Of a stretch of DNA of 64,000 bases, positions 17,404 to 24,919 are shown piece by piece. This DNA comes from Atopobium sp. UBA1382 (GTDB lineage: Bacteria > Actinomycetota > Coriobacteriia > Coriobacteriales > Atopobiaceae). A program made the position numbers and the translations under genes. The DNA lies in assembly GCA_002305805.1 (NCBI GenBank), contig DBQY01000011.1:17821-81820 (forward strand). Reading direction: 5' to 3'. The notes beneath the pieces were generated by a model. It made no database searches and had not been told where the DNA came from. It saw nothing but the letters and a program-made list of their open reading frames with translations. Every line of letters begins with the position of its first letter. Within the stretch, counting starts at the first letter, position 1.

Positions 17404-17937
17404 ATGATCGAGCGCGACGGGCTGGCCGTGCGGTTGCTGCACGCCTGCATGGAGGTCATCACCTCGGAGGACGAGCTGGCGCAGATCGACGTTGCGGGCG
17501 GGCACATCATGGTGGAGGTCGTCTCTGCCATCAGCAGCTCGATCGCCGCGTCGACGGGCGACATCCTGGACCTCTTCGACGACGCGGCGCGCGCCGTCTC
17601 GAGGCTCGACGTCTCGGGCGGCACCGTCGAGTTCTGGGACGCCTGGCTGGAGGGCCTGGCCGAGGGCGCGCCGGGCGATGACGAGATGGACCTGGGGCAG
17701 TTCAGGGCGATGCTCGCCCTCGGCCGCGACGAGGTCTCCCGGTCGCTCGGGATGGGACTCGGGGACGCCGCGGCGCTCGACGTCGTCGCAGCGGCGTGCC
17801 GCGCGGCGGACGGGAGTGAGGACGATCTGGAGGTCTTTGACGACGCCGCCGACGCCGCCGAGCGCGCGTCCGACGGCTCGACGAGCGTCGCGGCCCTCTC
17901 CGCGGCCCGCTTCCTGCGCGGTCTTGCGCAGGCCTAG
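17404..17937 (+). CDS. Hypothetical acidic protein
   Basis: A 177-residue acidic, helical protein that I do not recognise. It has no signal peptide and no membrane helix; it is rich in Asp, Glu and Ala (for example DILDLFDDAARAV and EDDLEVFDDAADAAERA). The end (TSVAALSAARFLRGL) loosely resembles the C-terminus of DhaL-like proteins, but the metal-binding aspartates of that family are not evident, so I give no function. GAGGGGGAGGG precedes ATG 17404, a strong site. Its stop codon overlaps that of the convergent amylosucrase gene through a shared CTAG at 17934-17937. It is transcribed away from lacI. Confidence 0.65.
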   Translation: MIERDGLAVRLLHACMEVITSEDELAQIDVAGGHIMVEVVSAISSSIAASTGDILDLFDDAARAVSRLDVSGGTVEFWDAWLEGLAEGAPGDDEMDLGQFRAMLALGRDEVSRSLGMGLGDAAALDVVAAACRAADGSEDDLEVFDDAADAAERASDGSTSVAALSAARFLRGLAQA

Positions 17938-19862
17938 CGGATCCACCACCTGAAGTCCCAGGCAGCGAGCTCGAAGGTCTCGAACTCGTCGCGCTCACCG
18001 GACACGAGGTCGTAGTACCCGTCGTGCTCCGGCATCCAGAGCGTGCGACGCTCGTCGCTGAAGTTGAAGACCGCGTGCAGGGTCCTCTCGCCCGCGGTCC
18101 GCCTGACCCAGAGGACCGCGGGGTCGCTGTATCCCACGACCGACATCTCGGCGTCCGCGTCGAACACCGCCTCGCTGCGACGAATCTCCTCGAGCCTCTG
18201 AATCGCGTCGTAGATGCGCTGCTGGACGCTGCCGGGCTCCTCGATGCGGTCCACGAGCGTCCAGTCGAAGCGCCCGCGATGGACGTAGCGCGAGTCCTCG
18301 GCCTTCTCGGGGTCGTCCTTGTAGGAGTAGTCGTTTACCTGGCCGACCTCGTCCCCGCTGTAGATGATCGGCACGCCGGACTGCGTGAGCAAGTAGGCGT
18401 GGAGCATGACGTCCTTTCGTATGGCCACCTCCATGGCCTCGGCGTCGCCCTCGAAGCCGGCCGCCTCGATCCCGCACATGGATGCCGTGGTCGCGCAGAA
18501 GCGGGCGTCGCCGGTCACCGGGTCCGCGTTATAGAGCTCGCCGCGCGAGACGCTTCCCTCGGTGTGGCCCTGGAAGTAATCGTTGAGGTAGCGCTTGTGC
18601 GGGACCTCCTCCATGCCCCAGTCGGAGAGCGTGGCGTAGTCGAGGCCCCAGCCGATGTCGTCGTGGCACCGCAGGTAGTTGAGGAATGTATAGCCGTGCG
18701 GCAGGCCGCAGACTGCCTCGAGCTGGCGGCGCAGGAGACGCGTGTCGCGGCAGGCCACGGTGTTCCAGGTGGTTGCCATGGTGGTGACGTTGTAGAGCAT
18801 GTGGCACTCGGGCTTCTCGACCGTGCCGAAGTAGGGCACGACCTCGACCGGCGCCATGACGACCTCGCCGAGCAGCACGATGCCCGGGCAGACGATCTCG
18901 GAGATCATGCGCATCATGCGCACGATGGTGTGGACCTGCGGGAGGTTGCGGCAGCTGGTGCCGAGCTGCTTCCAGATGTAGGGAACGGCGTCGATGCGAA
19001 TGATGTCCATGCCCTGGTTGGCGAGGTAGAGGAAGTTGTACATCATCTCGTTGAAGACGCGCGGGTTGCGATAGTTGAGGTCCCACTGGTAGGGGTAGAA
19101 CTGCGTCATCACGGACTGGCCGAGCTCGGGCAGGTAGGTGAAGTGCCCGGGCGCGGTGGTGGGGAAGACCTGGGGCACGTCGCGGGTGTACCGGTCGATC
19201 ACGGCCTGATCGCCCGTGAAGAAGTAGCGGCTCATGTACTCGCCCTCGCCGGCGCTGGCCCGGCGCGCCCACTCGTGATCCTCCGAGGTGTGGTTCATGA
19301 CAAAGTCCATGCAGAGGGAGATGTCGTGCTCATGGCACTTGTCGGCAAGGCGAGCGAGGTCGTCCATCGTGCCGAGGTCCGGCTTGACGCGGCGGAAGTC
19401 CGAGACCGCATAGCCGCCGTCGGAGCGGCTCCTGTCGGCGGGCGTGTCCAGGAAGGGCATGAGGTGGAGGTAGTTCACGCCGGAGTTCGTGAGGTAGTCC
19501 AGGCGGTCCTCTACGCCGCGGATGTTGCCGGCGAAGTTGTCGATGTACATCTGCATGCCCAGAAGCTCACGGTCCCGGTACCAGGCGTGCCCCTCGCGGC
19601 GGGCGTCGAGGGCCTTGAGGGATTCCGGACGCTCGTCGTAGAAGGCCCTCATCCGGTCGCAGAGCTCGGCGAACATCGCGCCGTTGTCGTAGAGCTCCAT
19701 GTAGAGCCAGCGCAGCTCGTCGTGGTGGCGCCGTAGGCGGCGCAGGAACTCGGCGTCCGCGCGCGCCTTGTTGGCCGCCGCGCGGGCGAGGGGCTGCCGA
19801 CGGGCGGGGCCCTGCGTCGCGTTCTTCTCCGTCTTCGCGCCCCTGGCGCTCTTCTTGGCCAT
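17934..19862 (-). CDS. Amylosucrase (GH13 subfamily 4)
   Basis: A 642-residue GH13 alpha-amylase superfamily enzyme. The long helical N-terminal domain (to about residue 90), then MQMYIDNFAGNIRGVEDRLD and GVNYLHLMPFLDTP, are characteristic of amylosucrases, which make alpha-1,4-glucan from sucrose and release fructose. MDFVMNHTS is region I, IRIDAVPYIWK carries the nucleophile Asp291, LLGEVVMAP the acid/base Glu333, and CHDDIGWG the transition-state Asp. A sucrose phosphorylase is the main alternative, but those are near 500 residues and lack this N-terminal domain. There is no signal peptide, so it acts on cytoplasmic sucrose, even though the neighbouring PTS delivers sucrose 6-phosphate. 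AAAGGG lies upstream of ATG 19862. Confidence 0.85.
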   Translation of the reverse strand: MAKKSARGAKTEKNATQGPARRQPLARAAANKARADAEFLRRLRRHHDELRWLYMELYDNGAMFAELCDRMRAFYDERPESLKALDARREGHAWYRDRELLGMQMYIDNFAGNIRGVEDRLDYLTNSGVNYLHLMPFLDTPADRSRSDGGYAVSDFRRVKPDLGTMDDLARLADKCHEHDISLCMDFVMNHTSEDHEWARRASAGEGEYMSRYFFTGDQAVIDRYTRDVPQVFPTTAPGHFTYLPELGQSVMTQFYPYQWDLNYRNPRVFNEMMYNFLYLANQGMDIIRIDAVPYIWKQLGTSCRNLPQVHTIVRMMRMISEIVCPGIVLLGEVVMAPVEVVPYFGTVEKPECHMLYNVTTMATTWNTVACRDTRLLRRQLEAVCGLPHGYTFLNYLRCHDDIGWGLDYATLSDWGMEEVPHKRYLNDYFQGHTEGSVSRGELYNADPVTGDARFCATTASMCGIEAAGFEGDAEAMEVAIRKDVMLHAYLLTQSGVPIIYSGDEVGQVNDYSYKDDPEKAEDSRYVHRGRFDWTLVDRIEEPGSVQQRIYDAIQRLEEIRRSEAVFDADAEMSVVGYSDPAVLWVRRTAGERTLHAVFNFSDERRTLWMPEHDGYYDLVSGERDEFETFELAAWDFRWWIR

Positions 19863-19882
19863 CGTCGTTGCCCTTTCGCATG

Positions 19883-19897
19883 GAAACGTTCTCATAT
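19883..19897 (-). promoter_or_regulatory. Operator copy upstream of amylosucrase
   Basis: GAAACGTTCTCATAT, 21 bases before the start, matches the PTS operator AAATCGTTCTCATAT at 13 of 15 positions. It lies in the 250-base divergent gap to the LysR gene. Confidence 0.6.
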
Positions 19898-20112
19898 CAA
19901 GGCGCCATTCTAGTTGGTCGCGGGTTCGTGGGGGCGAGAAACCCCGTGAGCGTGCGTTCTGCTCGCCGAGCGCGCCGGCGTGGCGGATGGGGCTCGGGCA
20001 CGTTTGTTCCGTTGCTCAACCAGACGTTTAGTTGGGCCTGCCGTCCCGTGGGCGCGTGCGCGCATGTGCAAGTATCTAAAGGCCGCGAAGATGCGAAGCG
20101 AGAAAGGGGTCC

Positions 20113-21006
20113 ATGAACATCAAGCAGGTCAGATACGTCTGTGCCATCGTGGATCTGGGCAGCTTCTCCGCCGCCGCGGCACGCGAGGGCGTCTCCGTCC
20201 AAGCCGTCTCCAAGGCCATGGCGGAGCTCGAGGCGGCCCTCGGCGAGCCCCTCTTCGAACGTCGCAGCGCAGGCGTCACCCCCACGCCGCTCGGTCGCGC
20301 GTTCGCGGCACGCGCGCGCCGCGTGCTCGACGAATGGAGCGCGCTCGAGCGCTATGCGAGCTCGCCGGTTGCCCGGGTGGCCCAGGACGACCCGCTCCGC
20401 GTGGGATTCTGCTGCCCCGTCTACGACGGCGTCGACCGGCTCGTCCGCCTGATCTCGACGGTGATGGGCAAGGTGCTCGGGCGCCGCGCGGAGGTGGAGA
20501 TGCTGCGCTGCTCCGAGGCGACCGACGCGCTGAGCTCAGGCCGCTCGGAGGCGCTCATCACCCTCGAGGCGCTCTCCTCGGAGGACGTTGCCTCCGTCGC
20601 CCTCGGGACGGTCTCCTCCGGCGTCGTTCTCCCCGACGGCCACCCGCTGGCGGACAGAGGGGAGCTCACCCTCGACGAGATCGGTGCGTATCCCGTGCTC
20701 TATCCCGTGGGATTCGAGCACTTCAGCCGGGCGGTGGTGGACGCGTACCGACAGCGCGGCCTGCGCTCGGAGCTCGTCGAGGTTGCCTCCCTGGATGACG
20801 TCGGTGACCTCTACGCGAGCCGGTGCGGATACTCGTTCATTGCGGCGGGCAACATCACTGGCGTGCCGGAGGGCTTCGTCCTTCGCCCGCTGCGCGCCGC
20901 CGACGCCCTGCCGGTACCCATCTACCTCTCGTTTCTGCGTGGTCCCGGTAGCGTCGACTTACTGGGCTTCCGGCGCGCCCTCTCGCAGATGGGGCTGGTG
21001 TCGTAG
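20113..21006 (+). CDS. LysR family transcriptional regulator
   Basis: A 297-residue LysR regulator. The winged helix-turn-helix occupies residues 1-60 (NIKQVRYVCAIVDLGSFSAA and VSVQAVSKAMAELEAALGEP), with the typical LFERRSAGVTPTPLG end. The effector domain follows from about residue 90. AGAAAGGGG precedes the ATG. It is divergent from amylosucrase, and the nearest downstream gene is a nitroreductase 235 bases away, which could be a target, but nothing in the sequence fixes the regulon. The 235-base gap after it holds no gene I can support. Confidence 0.9.
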   Translation: MNIKQVRYVCAIVDLGSFSAAAAREGVSVQAVSKAMAELEAALGEPLFERRSAGVTPTPLGRAFAARARRVLDEWSALERYASSPVARVAQDDPLRVGFCCPVYDGVDRLVRLISTVMGKVLGRRAEVEMLRCSEATDALSSGRSEALITLEALSSEDVASVALGTVSSGVVLPDGHPLADRGELTLDEIGAYPVLYPVGFEHFSRAVVDAYRQRGLRSELVEVASLDDVGDLYASRCGYSFIAAGNITGVPEGFVLRPLRAADALPVPIYLSFLRGPGSVDLLGFRRALSQMGLVS

Positions 21007-21201
21007 CGACGCAACCCGAACGCAGCCGCACGTTGCGCGATAGGTGGTGGGCGCAACCTCTCCGTTAGGTTACGGTGGGCCAAAGTCTGCGAGGGGGCAG
21101 CCATGATTTATGTAAACCGCCCGACTCTCACGGAGCGGGGTACGCACCCGGATTCTCGCGTCCGCGCGCCCAGACGACGCGGCGCCTGGGCGCCCCCTCG
21201 G

Positions 21202-21207
21202 GGTATA
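21202..21207 (+). promoter_or_regulatory. Candidate -10 element of the nitroreductase gene
   Basis: A TATAAC-type hexamer lies about 35 bases before ATG 21242 in an otherwise GC-rich stretch that also contains a short GGCGCC inverted repeat. The -35 is unclear. Confidence 0.35.
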
Positions 21208-21241
21208 ACGGTCCTAGAGGCCAACGAGAGGGGAGACGCCC

Positions 21242-21763
21242 ATGAACGAGGTCATCCGAGCGATCGAGGAGCGCCGCAGCGTGCGCGCCTACACCGAAGA
21301 GCTTCCGGAGCGCGAGAAGATCGACCAGGTGATCGAGGCGGGGCTCTGGGCCGCGAGCGGCATGAATCGCCAGGGTCCCATCATCGTGGCGGTGACCGAC
21401 CGCGAGCTGCGCGACCGCCTCTCCGCCATGAACGCGGACATCATGGGCCGTCCCGGCACCGACCCGTTCTACGGCGCCCCGGTCGTCCTGGTCGTGCTCG
21501 CCCCGCGCGACCAGCCCAACCGCGTCTACGACGGCAGCCTCGTGATGGGCAACCTCATGCTCGCCGCGCATTCGCTCGGCCTGGGCAGCTGCTGGATCCA
21601 CCGCGCCCGCGAGGAGTTTGACACGCCCGAGGGCAGGGCCATCCTCGCCGAGCTGGGCGTCGAGGGCGACTACGAGGGCATCGGCCACTGCATCCTGGGC
21701 TACCCCGGGGAGACCCCCGAGGCCAAGCCGAGAAACGACGGTCGCGTGTTTTACGCGGAGTAG
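21242..21763 (+). CDS. Nitroreductase family protein
   Basis: A 173-residue FMN-dependent nitroreductase-fold protein. RRSVRAYTEELPEREKIDQV is the FMN phosphate-binding start, AASGMNRQG the second contact, and the C-terminal half has LGSCWIH and the GYPGETPEAKPRNDGRVF ending typical of the family. The size is at the short end of the family. It reduces nitro groups or quinones with NAD(P)H in the cytoplasm; the natural substrate is unknown. GAGAGGGGAG precedes the ATG. A strong terminator follows, so it forms a single-gene unit. Confidence 0.9.
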   Translation: MNEVIRAIEERRSVRAYTEELPEREKIDQVIEAGLWAASGMNRQGPIIVAVTDRELRDRLSAMNADIMGRPGTDPFYGAPVVLVVLAPRDQPNRVYDGSLVMGNLMLAAHSLGLGSCWIHRAREEFDTPEGRAILAELGVEGDYEGIGHCILGYPGETPEAKPRNDGRVFYAE

Positions 21764-21796
21764 GCTCGGGGCGACCGGGCGTTCTGCTAGCCTAGG

Positions 21797-21826
21797 AAGG
21801 CGCCGGGTTCTTCTCGGCGCCTTTTT
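21797..21826 (+). terminator. Intrinsic terminator of the nitroreductase gene
   Basis: AAGGCGCCG and CGGCGCCTT form a perfect 9-base-pair stem around a GGTTCTTCT loop, followed by TTT. The loop and stem contain the TTCTTCTCG word seen all over the window. Confidence 0.85.
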
Positions 21827-21847
21827 CCGTTGACGGGAGTGAGCAAC

Positions 21848-22813
21848 GTGGATCTGAGCCAGGCCATAGAGTGCGCGAGCGCCATGACGTTCCCGGGATT
21901 CCTCGTGGACGACGCGTCGCTCGCCGCCGAGCGCACGCGCAACGAGGACGCGCTCGTCACGCTGATGGCCGCCTGGCGCGACGCCGCCCCCGGCAGGGAG
22001 CCCTGCGACTTTGGCCTCGTCCGCGAGCTCGCCGACCGCAACCGCGACGTCTGCGACCGCTACGGCATCGAGCGCCTGCGCGACGTCAATCCCACGTGCC
22101 TCTCGCGCGGCCTCACGAACGACGAGCTCATCCATGCCGTCGCCGTGCTCCAGCACCGCACCGACGCCCAGGTGGCGGCGCTCGCCGGCCCGGACGCGCG
22201 CGACCTCAACGTGGCGTGGGTGGACGCGCCGGTCTCGGGCATGGTCGTGGGCATTGACATCGAGACTACCGACCGCGACCCGTCGCGCGGCTACATCATC
22301 AACGTGGGCCTGGAGTTCATGACCATCGGGCCCAAGGCAAAGCCGCACGACCCCTTCGCCGGCTACTTCGGCCTGCCGCAGATGTACGCCGAGAAGGGCG
22401 TGCCGCTGGCGGACATCCACAAGATCTCATGGTCCGACCTCGACGGCAGGACCCCCTTCCGCGAGGACAAGCAGGTCCAGGCCGCGCTTCTCGCCGCGCT
22501 CACCGCCTACCCGTTCATGGCGCACAACGCCGCCTTCGAGGACTCCTGGTTCACGCTGCACATCGACGGCTACGCCGAGGCCCGCAAGGCGGGGCGCGTG
22601 GTGCCCATCGACACGCGCGACATCTGCCGTCGAGTGGACCCCGAGACGCGCACGCTGCCGCACGAGATGCGCCCCGCCTCGCTCGAGAGCTGGGCGCTGC
22701 GCCGCGGCACGCTCAAGCCCGGCGAGTCCGAGCGACACCTCGGCCTCGACGACGTGGAGCTCATGCTCGCCACCGTGCAGGCCGAGTTCTCCGCCCGCAA
22801 CATGCTCGGGTGA
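21848..22813 (+). CDS. 3'-5' exonuclease, DEDDh type
   Basis: A 321-residue protein with a roughly 130-residue N-terminal extension and a C-terminal exonuclease domain. The Exo I motif is GIDIETTDRD (Asp137, Glu139), Exo II is FMAHNAAFEDSWF, and Exo III is HLGLDDVELM with the histidine-x4-aspartate spacing of DEDDh nucleases such as the DnaQ epsilon subunit and RNase T. The N-terminal part (ERTRNEDALVTLM and similar) has no known domain I can name. GTG 21848 is chosen because GGGAG lies eight bases upstream; a TTG at 21830 has no site. It probably is co-transcribed with acpS, 23 bases downstream. Confidence 0.85.
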   Translation: MDLSQAIECASAMTFPGFLVDDASLAAERTRNEDALVTLMAAWRDAAPGREPCDFGLVRELADRNRDVCDRYGIERLRDVNPTCLSRGLTNDELIHAVAVLQHRTDAQVAALAGPDARDLNVAWVDAPVSGMVVGIDIETTDRDPSRGYIINVGLEFMTIGPKAKPHDPFAGYFGLPQMYAEKGVPLADIHKISWSDLDGRTPFREDKQVQAALLAALTAYPFMAHNAAFEDSWFTLHIDGYAEARKAGRVVPIDTRDICRRVDPETRTLPHEMRPASLESWALRRGTLKPGESERHLGLDDVELMLATVQAEFSARNMLG

Positions 22814-22836
22814 AGCGAGCGTCGGGGAGGCCCAGC

Positions 22837-23211
22837 ATGGTCAGGGGAATCGGCATAGACTCGGTCGACATCGAGGAGATGGCGCGGCTCGTCGCCGACG
22901 AGCGCGGCGCCTTCGCGCGGCGCACCTTCACCGAGGCCGAGCGCGCCCAGGCCTTCTCGCGCCACGACGCCGCCGCCTGCCTGGCAGGCAAGTTCGCCGT
23001 CAAGGAGGCCGTCTTCAAGGCCCTCGCGCGCCACACCGCGGAGGGCTTCGACTTTCGCCGCGTGGAGACCCTCGAGGACGAGAGCGGCTGCCCGCACGTC
23101 ACGCTCGACGGGCCGCTCGCGCCGGTGCTCGCCGAGGCAGGCGTCTCTGAGCTGCTCGTCTCCATCACCAACGAGCGCGGCGTGGCGACGGCCGTCGTCC
23201 TCGCGCAGTAG
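22837..23211 (+). CDS. acpS: Holo-[acyl-carrier-protein] synthase
   Basis: A 124-residue 4'-phosphopantetheinyl transferase of the AcpS family that moves phosphopantetheine from CoA onto the serine of acyl carrier proteins. GIGIDSVDIEEM at the start carries the metal-binding Asp8, and KFAVKEAVFKAL (Lys56-Glu57) is the second motif. The length is normal. GGGGAGG lies seven bases before the ATG. It follows the exonuclease in an apparent two-gene unit. It is the enzyme expected to activate the two ACPs encoded at 28532 and 44454. Confidence 0.95.
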   Translation: MVRGIGIDSVDIEEMARLVADERGAFARRTFTEAERAQAFSRHDAAACLAGKFAVKEAVFKALARHTAEGFDFRRVETLEDESGCPHVTLDGPLAPVLAEAGVSELLVSITNERGVATAVVLAQ

Positions 23212-23226
23212 CGCCCCCGCCGTCCC

Positions 23227-23240
23227 TGTGCATCGGCACA
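23227..23240. promoter_or_regulatory. TGTGC-N4-GCACA dyad upstream of the 4-TM protein gene
   Basis: TGTGCATCGGCACA is a perfect 5-base dyad with a four-base spacer, 161 bases before the next gene. The same dyad with the same spacing occurs at 32610-32623. Confidence 0.4.
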
Positions 23241-23401
23241 ACGAACGGCCGCTGTCCCGCCGCCTTTTGTGTTTTGCATCCATTGGGCGGCCGTCTCGCC
23301 CTTTCCATACTGTCTTCACGAAGGGTTACAGGCCCGGGCACGGGGTCCGGGCTCCGACGCGCATGCCGCGTCGGGCGGCTATCAACGGAGAGGTGACTGC
23401 C

Positions 23402-23911
23402 ATGCCCATGAAAAACTCGACCAAGCTTGTGAAGGTCCTTCTGACCAACATCCCCATCGCCGTGTGCATCTCGCTCGTCGCGAGCTACATCGGCATCAGC
23501 TCCGCCGGCGTCCCCGAGGAGGCCTTCATGCCGGCCTTCCTGTCCACCGCCGCCATCAACATCGTCATGGCCTACGTCATCTCCTTCTTCATCGGCTGGT
23601 TCATCCCGGCCGAGAAGTGGGGCTTTGCCTTTGCCGGCGCCTTCGGCCTCAAGCCCACCGACGGCATCAAGTTTGGCCTGGTGCTCAACATCGTCGTGAA
23701 CACCGTCTACGTCGTGGTGAACGCCGTCATCCTCACCTTCGTCAACGCCAACGTCATGCAGGGCATGCCCATCTCGATGTTCCCGATGGCGCTGCTCGGC
23801 AGCTTCTTCCAGTGCTGGATCGTGGGCTACGTCGTCTCCCTGCTGTGGGCCCAGCCGGCCGAGAAGATCGCCCGCAACCTCATGAACGACCCCGCGCCCG
23901 ACATGCACTAA
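23402..23911 (+). CDS. Four-helix integral membrane protein of unknown function
   Basis: A 169-residue membrane protein with four clear helices (LLTNIPIAVCISLVASYI; AAINIVMAYVISFFIGWF; LVLNIVVNTVYVVVNAVIL; LLGSFFQCWIVGYVVSLLW), arranged as two similar pairs. I do not recognise a named function; it resembles small DUF2798-type membrane proteins in layout. The protein at 46895-47293 has the same two-pair arrangement and may be a distant paralogue. GGAGAGGTG precedes ATG 23402. It stands alone between acpS and the MBL hydrolase, with a terminator-like hairpin downstream. Confidence 0.75.
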   Translation: MPMKNSTKLVKVLLTNIPIAVCISLVASYIGISSAGVPEEAFMPAFLSTAAINIVMAYVISFFIGWFIPAEKWGFAFAGAFGLKPTDGIKFGLVLNIVVNTVYVVVNAVILTFVNANVMQGMPISMFPMALLGSFFQCWIVGYVVSLLWAQPAEKIARNLMNDPAPDMH

Positions 23912-23938
23912 GCCCTTCTTGCCCCGCGCCGAACGCAA

Positions 23939-23977
23939 CGGCCCGCCCGCGCCCCGCGCCGGCGGGTCTTTTCTCAT
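23939..23977 (+). terminator. Terminator after the 4-TM protein gene
   Basis: GCCCGCC and GGCGGGT arms with a GC-rich loop are followed by CTTTTCTC. Confidence 0.6.
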
Positions 23978-24024
23978 GGGCCAAAGGCGCCTCGACCTTT
24001 GCCCGCCGTCCGAAGGGAGAAGCC

Positions 24025-24876
24025 GTGGACGAACTCATCACCTCAGAGCTGGTCGAGCCCGGGCTCTGGCGCCTCGCCGACCCGATGGGCTTTCTCGCGC
24101 ACCTCGTGGTGGGGGAGCGGGAGGCGGCGCTCGTCGACACCATGCTCGGCCTCGGCGACGTGCGCTCCGTCGCCGAGGGGCTCGCGGGAGGCCGGACGCC
24201 TCGCGTCCTGCTCACCCATCGCCATCCCGACCACGTGGGCGGCGCGTATCGCTTCGACGAGGTCATGATGCCGGCGGAGGAGGACGGCCACTGGGACGAG
24301 ACGGAGCGCTTCGCCGCGGAGCACCGCGCCGCCGGCGTCGCCGCCGACCCGCGCCTGGCCGACGCCCCGTGGGCGATCTCCGAGCGCGCCCGACCGCGCG
24401 TGACGCACGTGGCGGAGGGCGACGAGCTCGACCTGGGCGGGCTCACCCTGCGCTGCGTGGCGCTTCCGGGGCACACCACGGGCTCGATGGGATACCTCTG
24501 CCCGGAGCTCGGGGTGCTGCTCTCCGGAGACGCCGTGACGCCGATCATGTGCCTGTGCTTCGAGGAGTCTCTGCCCATCTCCGCGTGGCGCGCGACCCTC
24601 GACAAGATGGAGGGCCTGCCCTTCGAGCGCTTCTTCACGGGGCACCACCGCCACGCCTTCACCAAGGCGGACCTGCCGAGCTGGCGCGCCGCCGCCGACT
24701 TTGCCGAGCGGGACCGCGGCATCGCCTGGCACCACGCCGACGTCGCGGAGTGGGAGGGCACCTGTCACCTGTGCCCGTGTCCCACCGCCGACGTCGACAG
24801 CCCGGACTTCCGTGCGGTGATCACGCGCGGGCTGCCGGCGCCGCGCAGGCGCGGCACAAGAGCGCCCCGGGCGTGA
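24025..24876 (+). CDS. MBL-fold metallo-hydrolase
   Basis: A 283-residue metallo-beta-lactamase fold hydrolase. The zinc site is complete: THRHPDHVGG gives the HxHxDH motif near residue 72, PGHTTGSMGY the third histidine, SGDAVTP the bridging aspartate and GHHRH the last histidine. There is no signal peptide, so it acts in the cytoplasm, perhaps as a thioesterase or glyoxalase II-like enzyme. The C-terminus has a cluster of cysteines (CHLCPCP) that could bind another metal. GTG 24025 follows GAAGGGAGA and is the only start that fits the family. It converges on the MFS gene. Confidence 0.87.
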   Translation: MDELITSELVEPGLWRLADPMGFLAHLVVGEREAALVDTMLGLGDVRSVAEGLAGGRTPRVLLTHRHPDHVGGAYRFDEVMMPAEEDGHWDETERFAAEHRAAGVAADPRLADAPWAISERARPRVTHVAEGDELDLGGLTLRCVALPGHTTGSMGYLCPELGVLLSGDAVTPIMCLCFEESLPISAWRATLDKMEGLPFERFFTGHHRHAFTKADLPSWRAAADFAERDRGIAWHHADVAEWEGTCHLCPCPTADVDSPDFRAVITRGLPAPRRRGTRAPRA

Positions 24877-24891
24877 GGGGGCGCCCGGGGC
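24864..24891. terminator. Hairpin between convergent MBL and MFS genes
   Basis: GCCCCGGGCG and CGCCCGGGGC make a perfect 10-base-pair stem with an eight-base loop overlapping the MBL stop codon. There is no T-tract, so it may act as a weak terminator on both strands. Confidence 0.5.
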
Positions 24892-24919
24892 GGGAGAGGA
24901 CGTGCGAGCTGCTCGGCGG

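Noticed and set aside
17934..19862. Sucrose phosphorylase for the GH13 enzyme
   Set aside because: Length near 640 residues with a long N-terminal domain and amylosucrase-like motifs fit amylosucrase better; not fully excluded.
21103..21240. A short plus-strand frame starting at ATG 21103
   Set aside because: It runs into the nitroreductase gene in another frame and is arginine-rich; only the first few codons look normal, too little to call a leader peptide.
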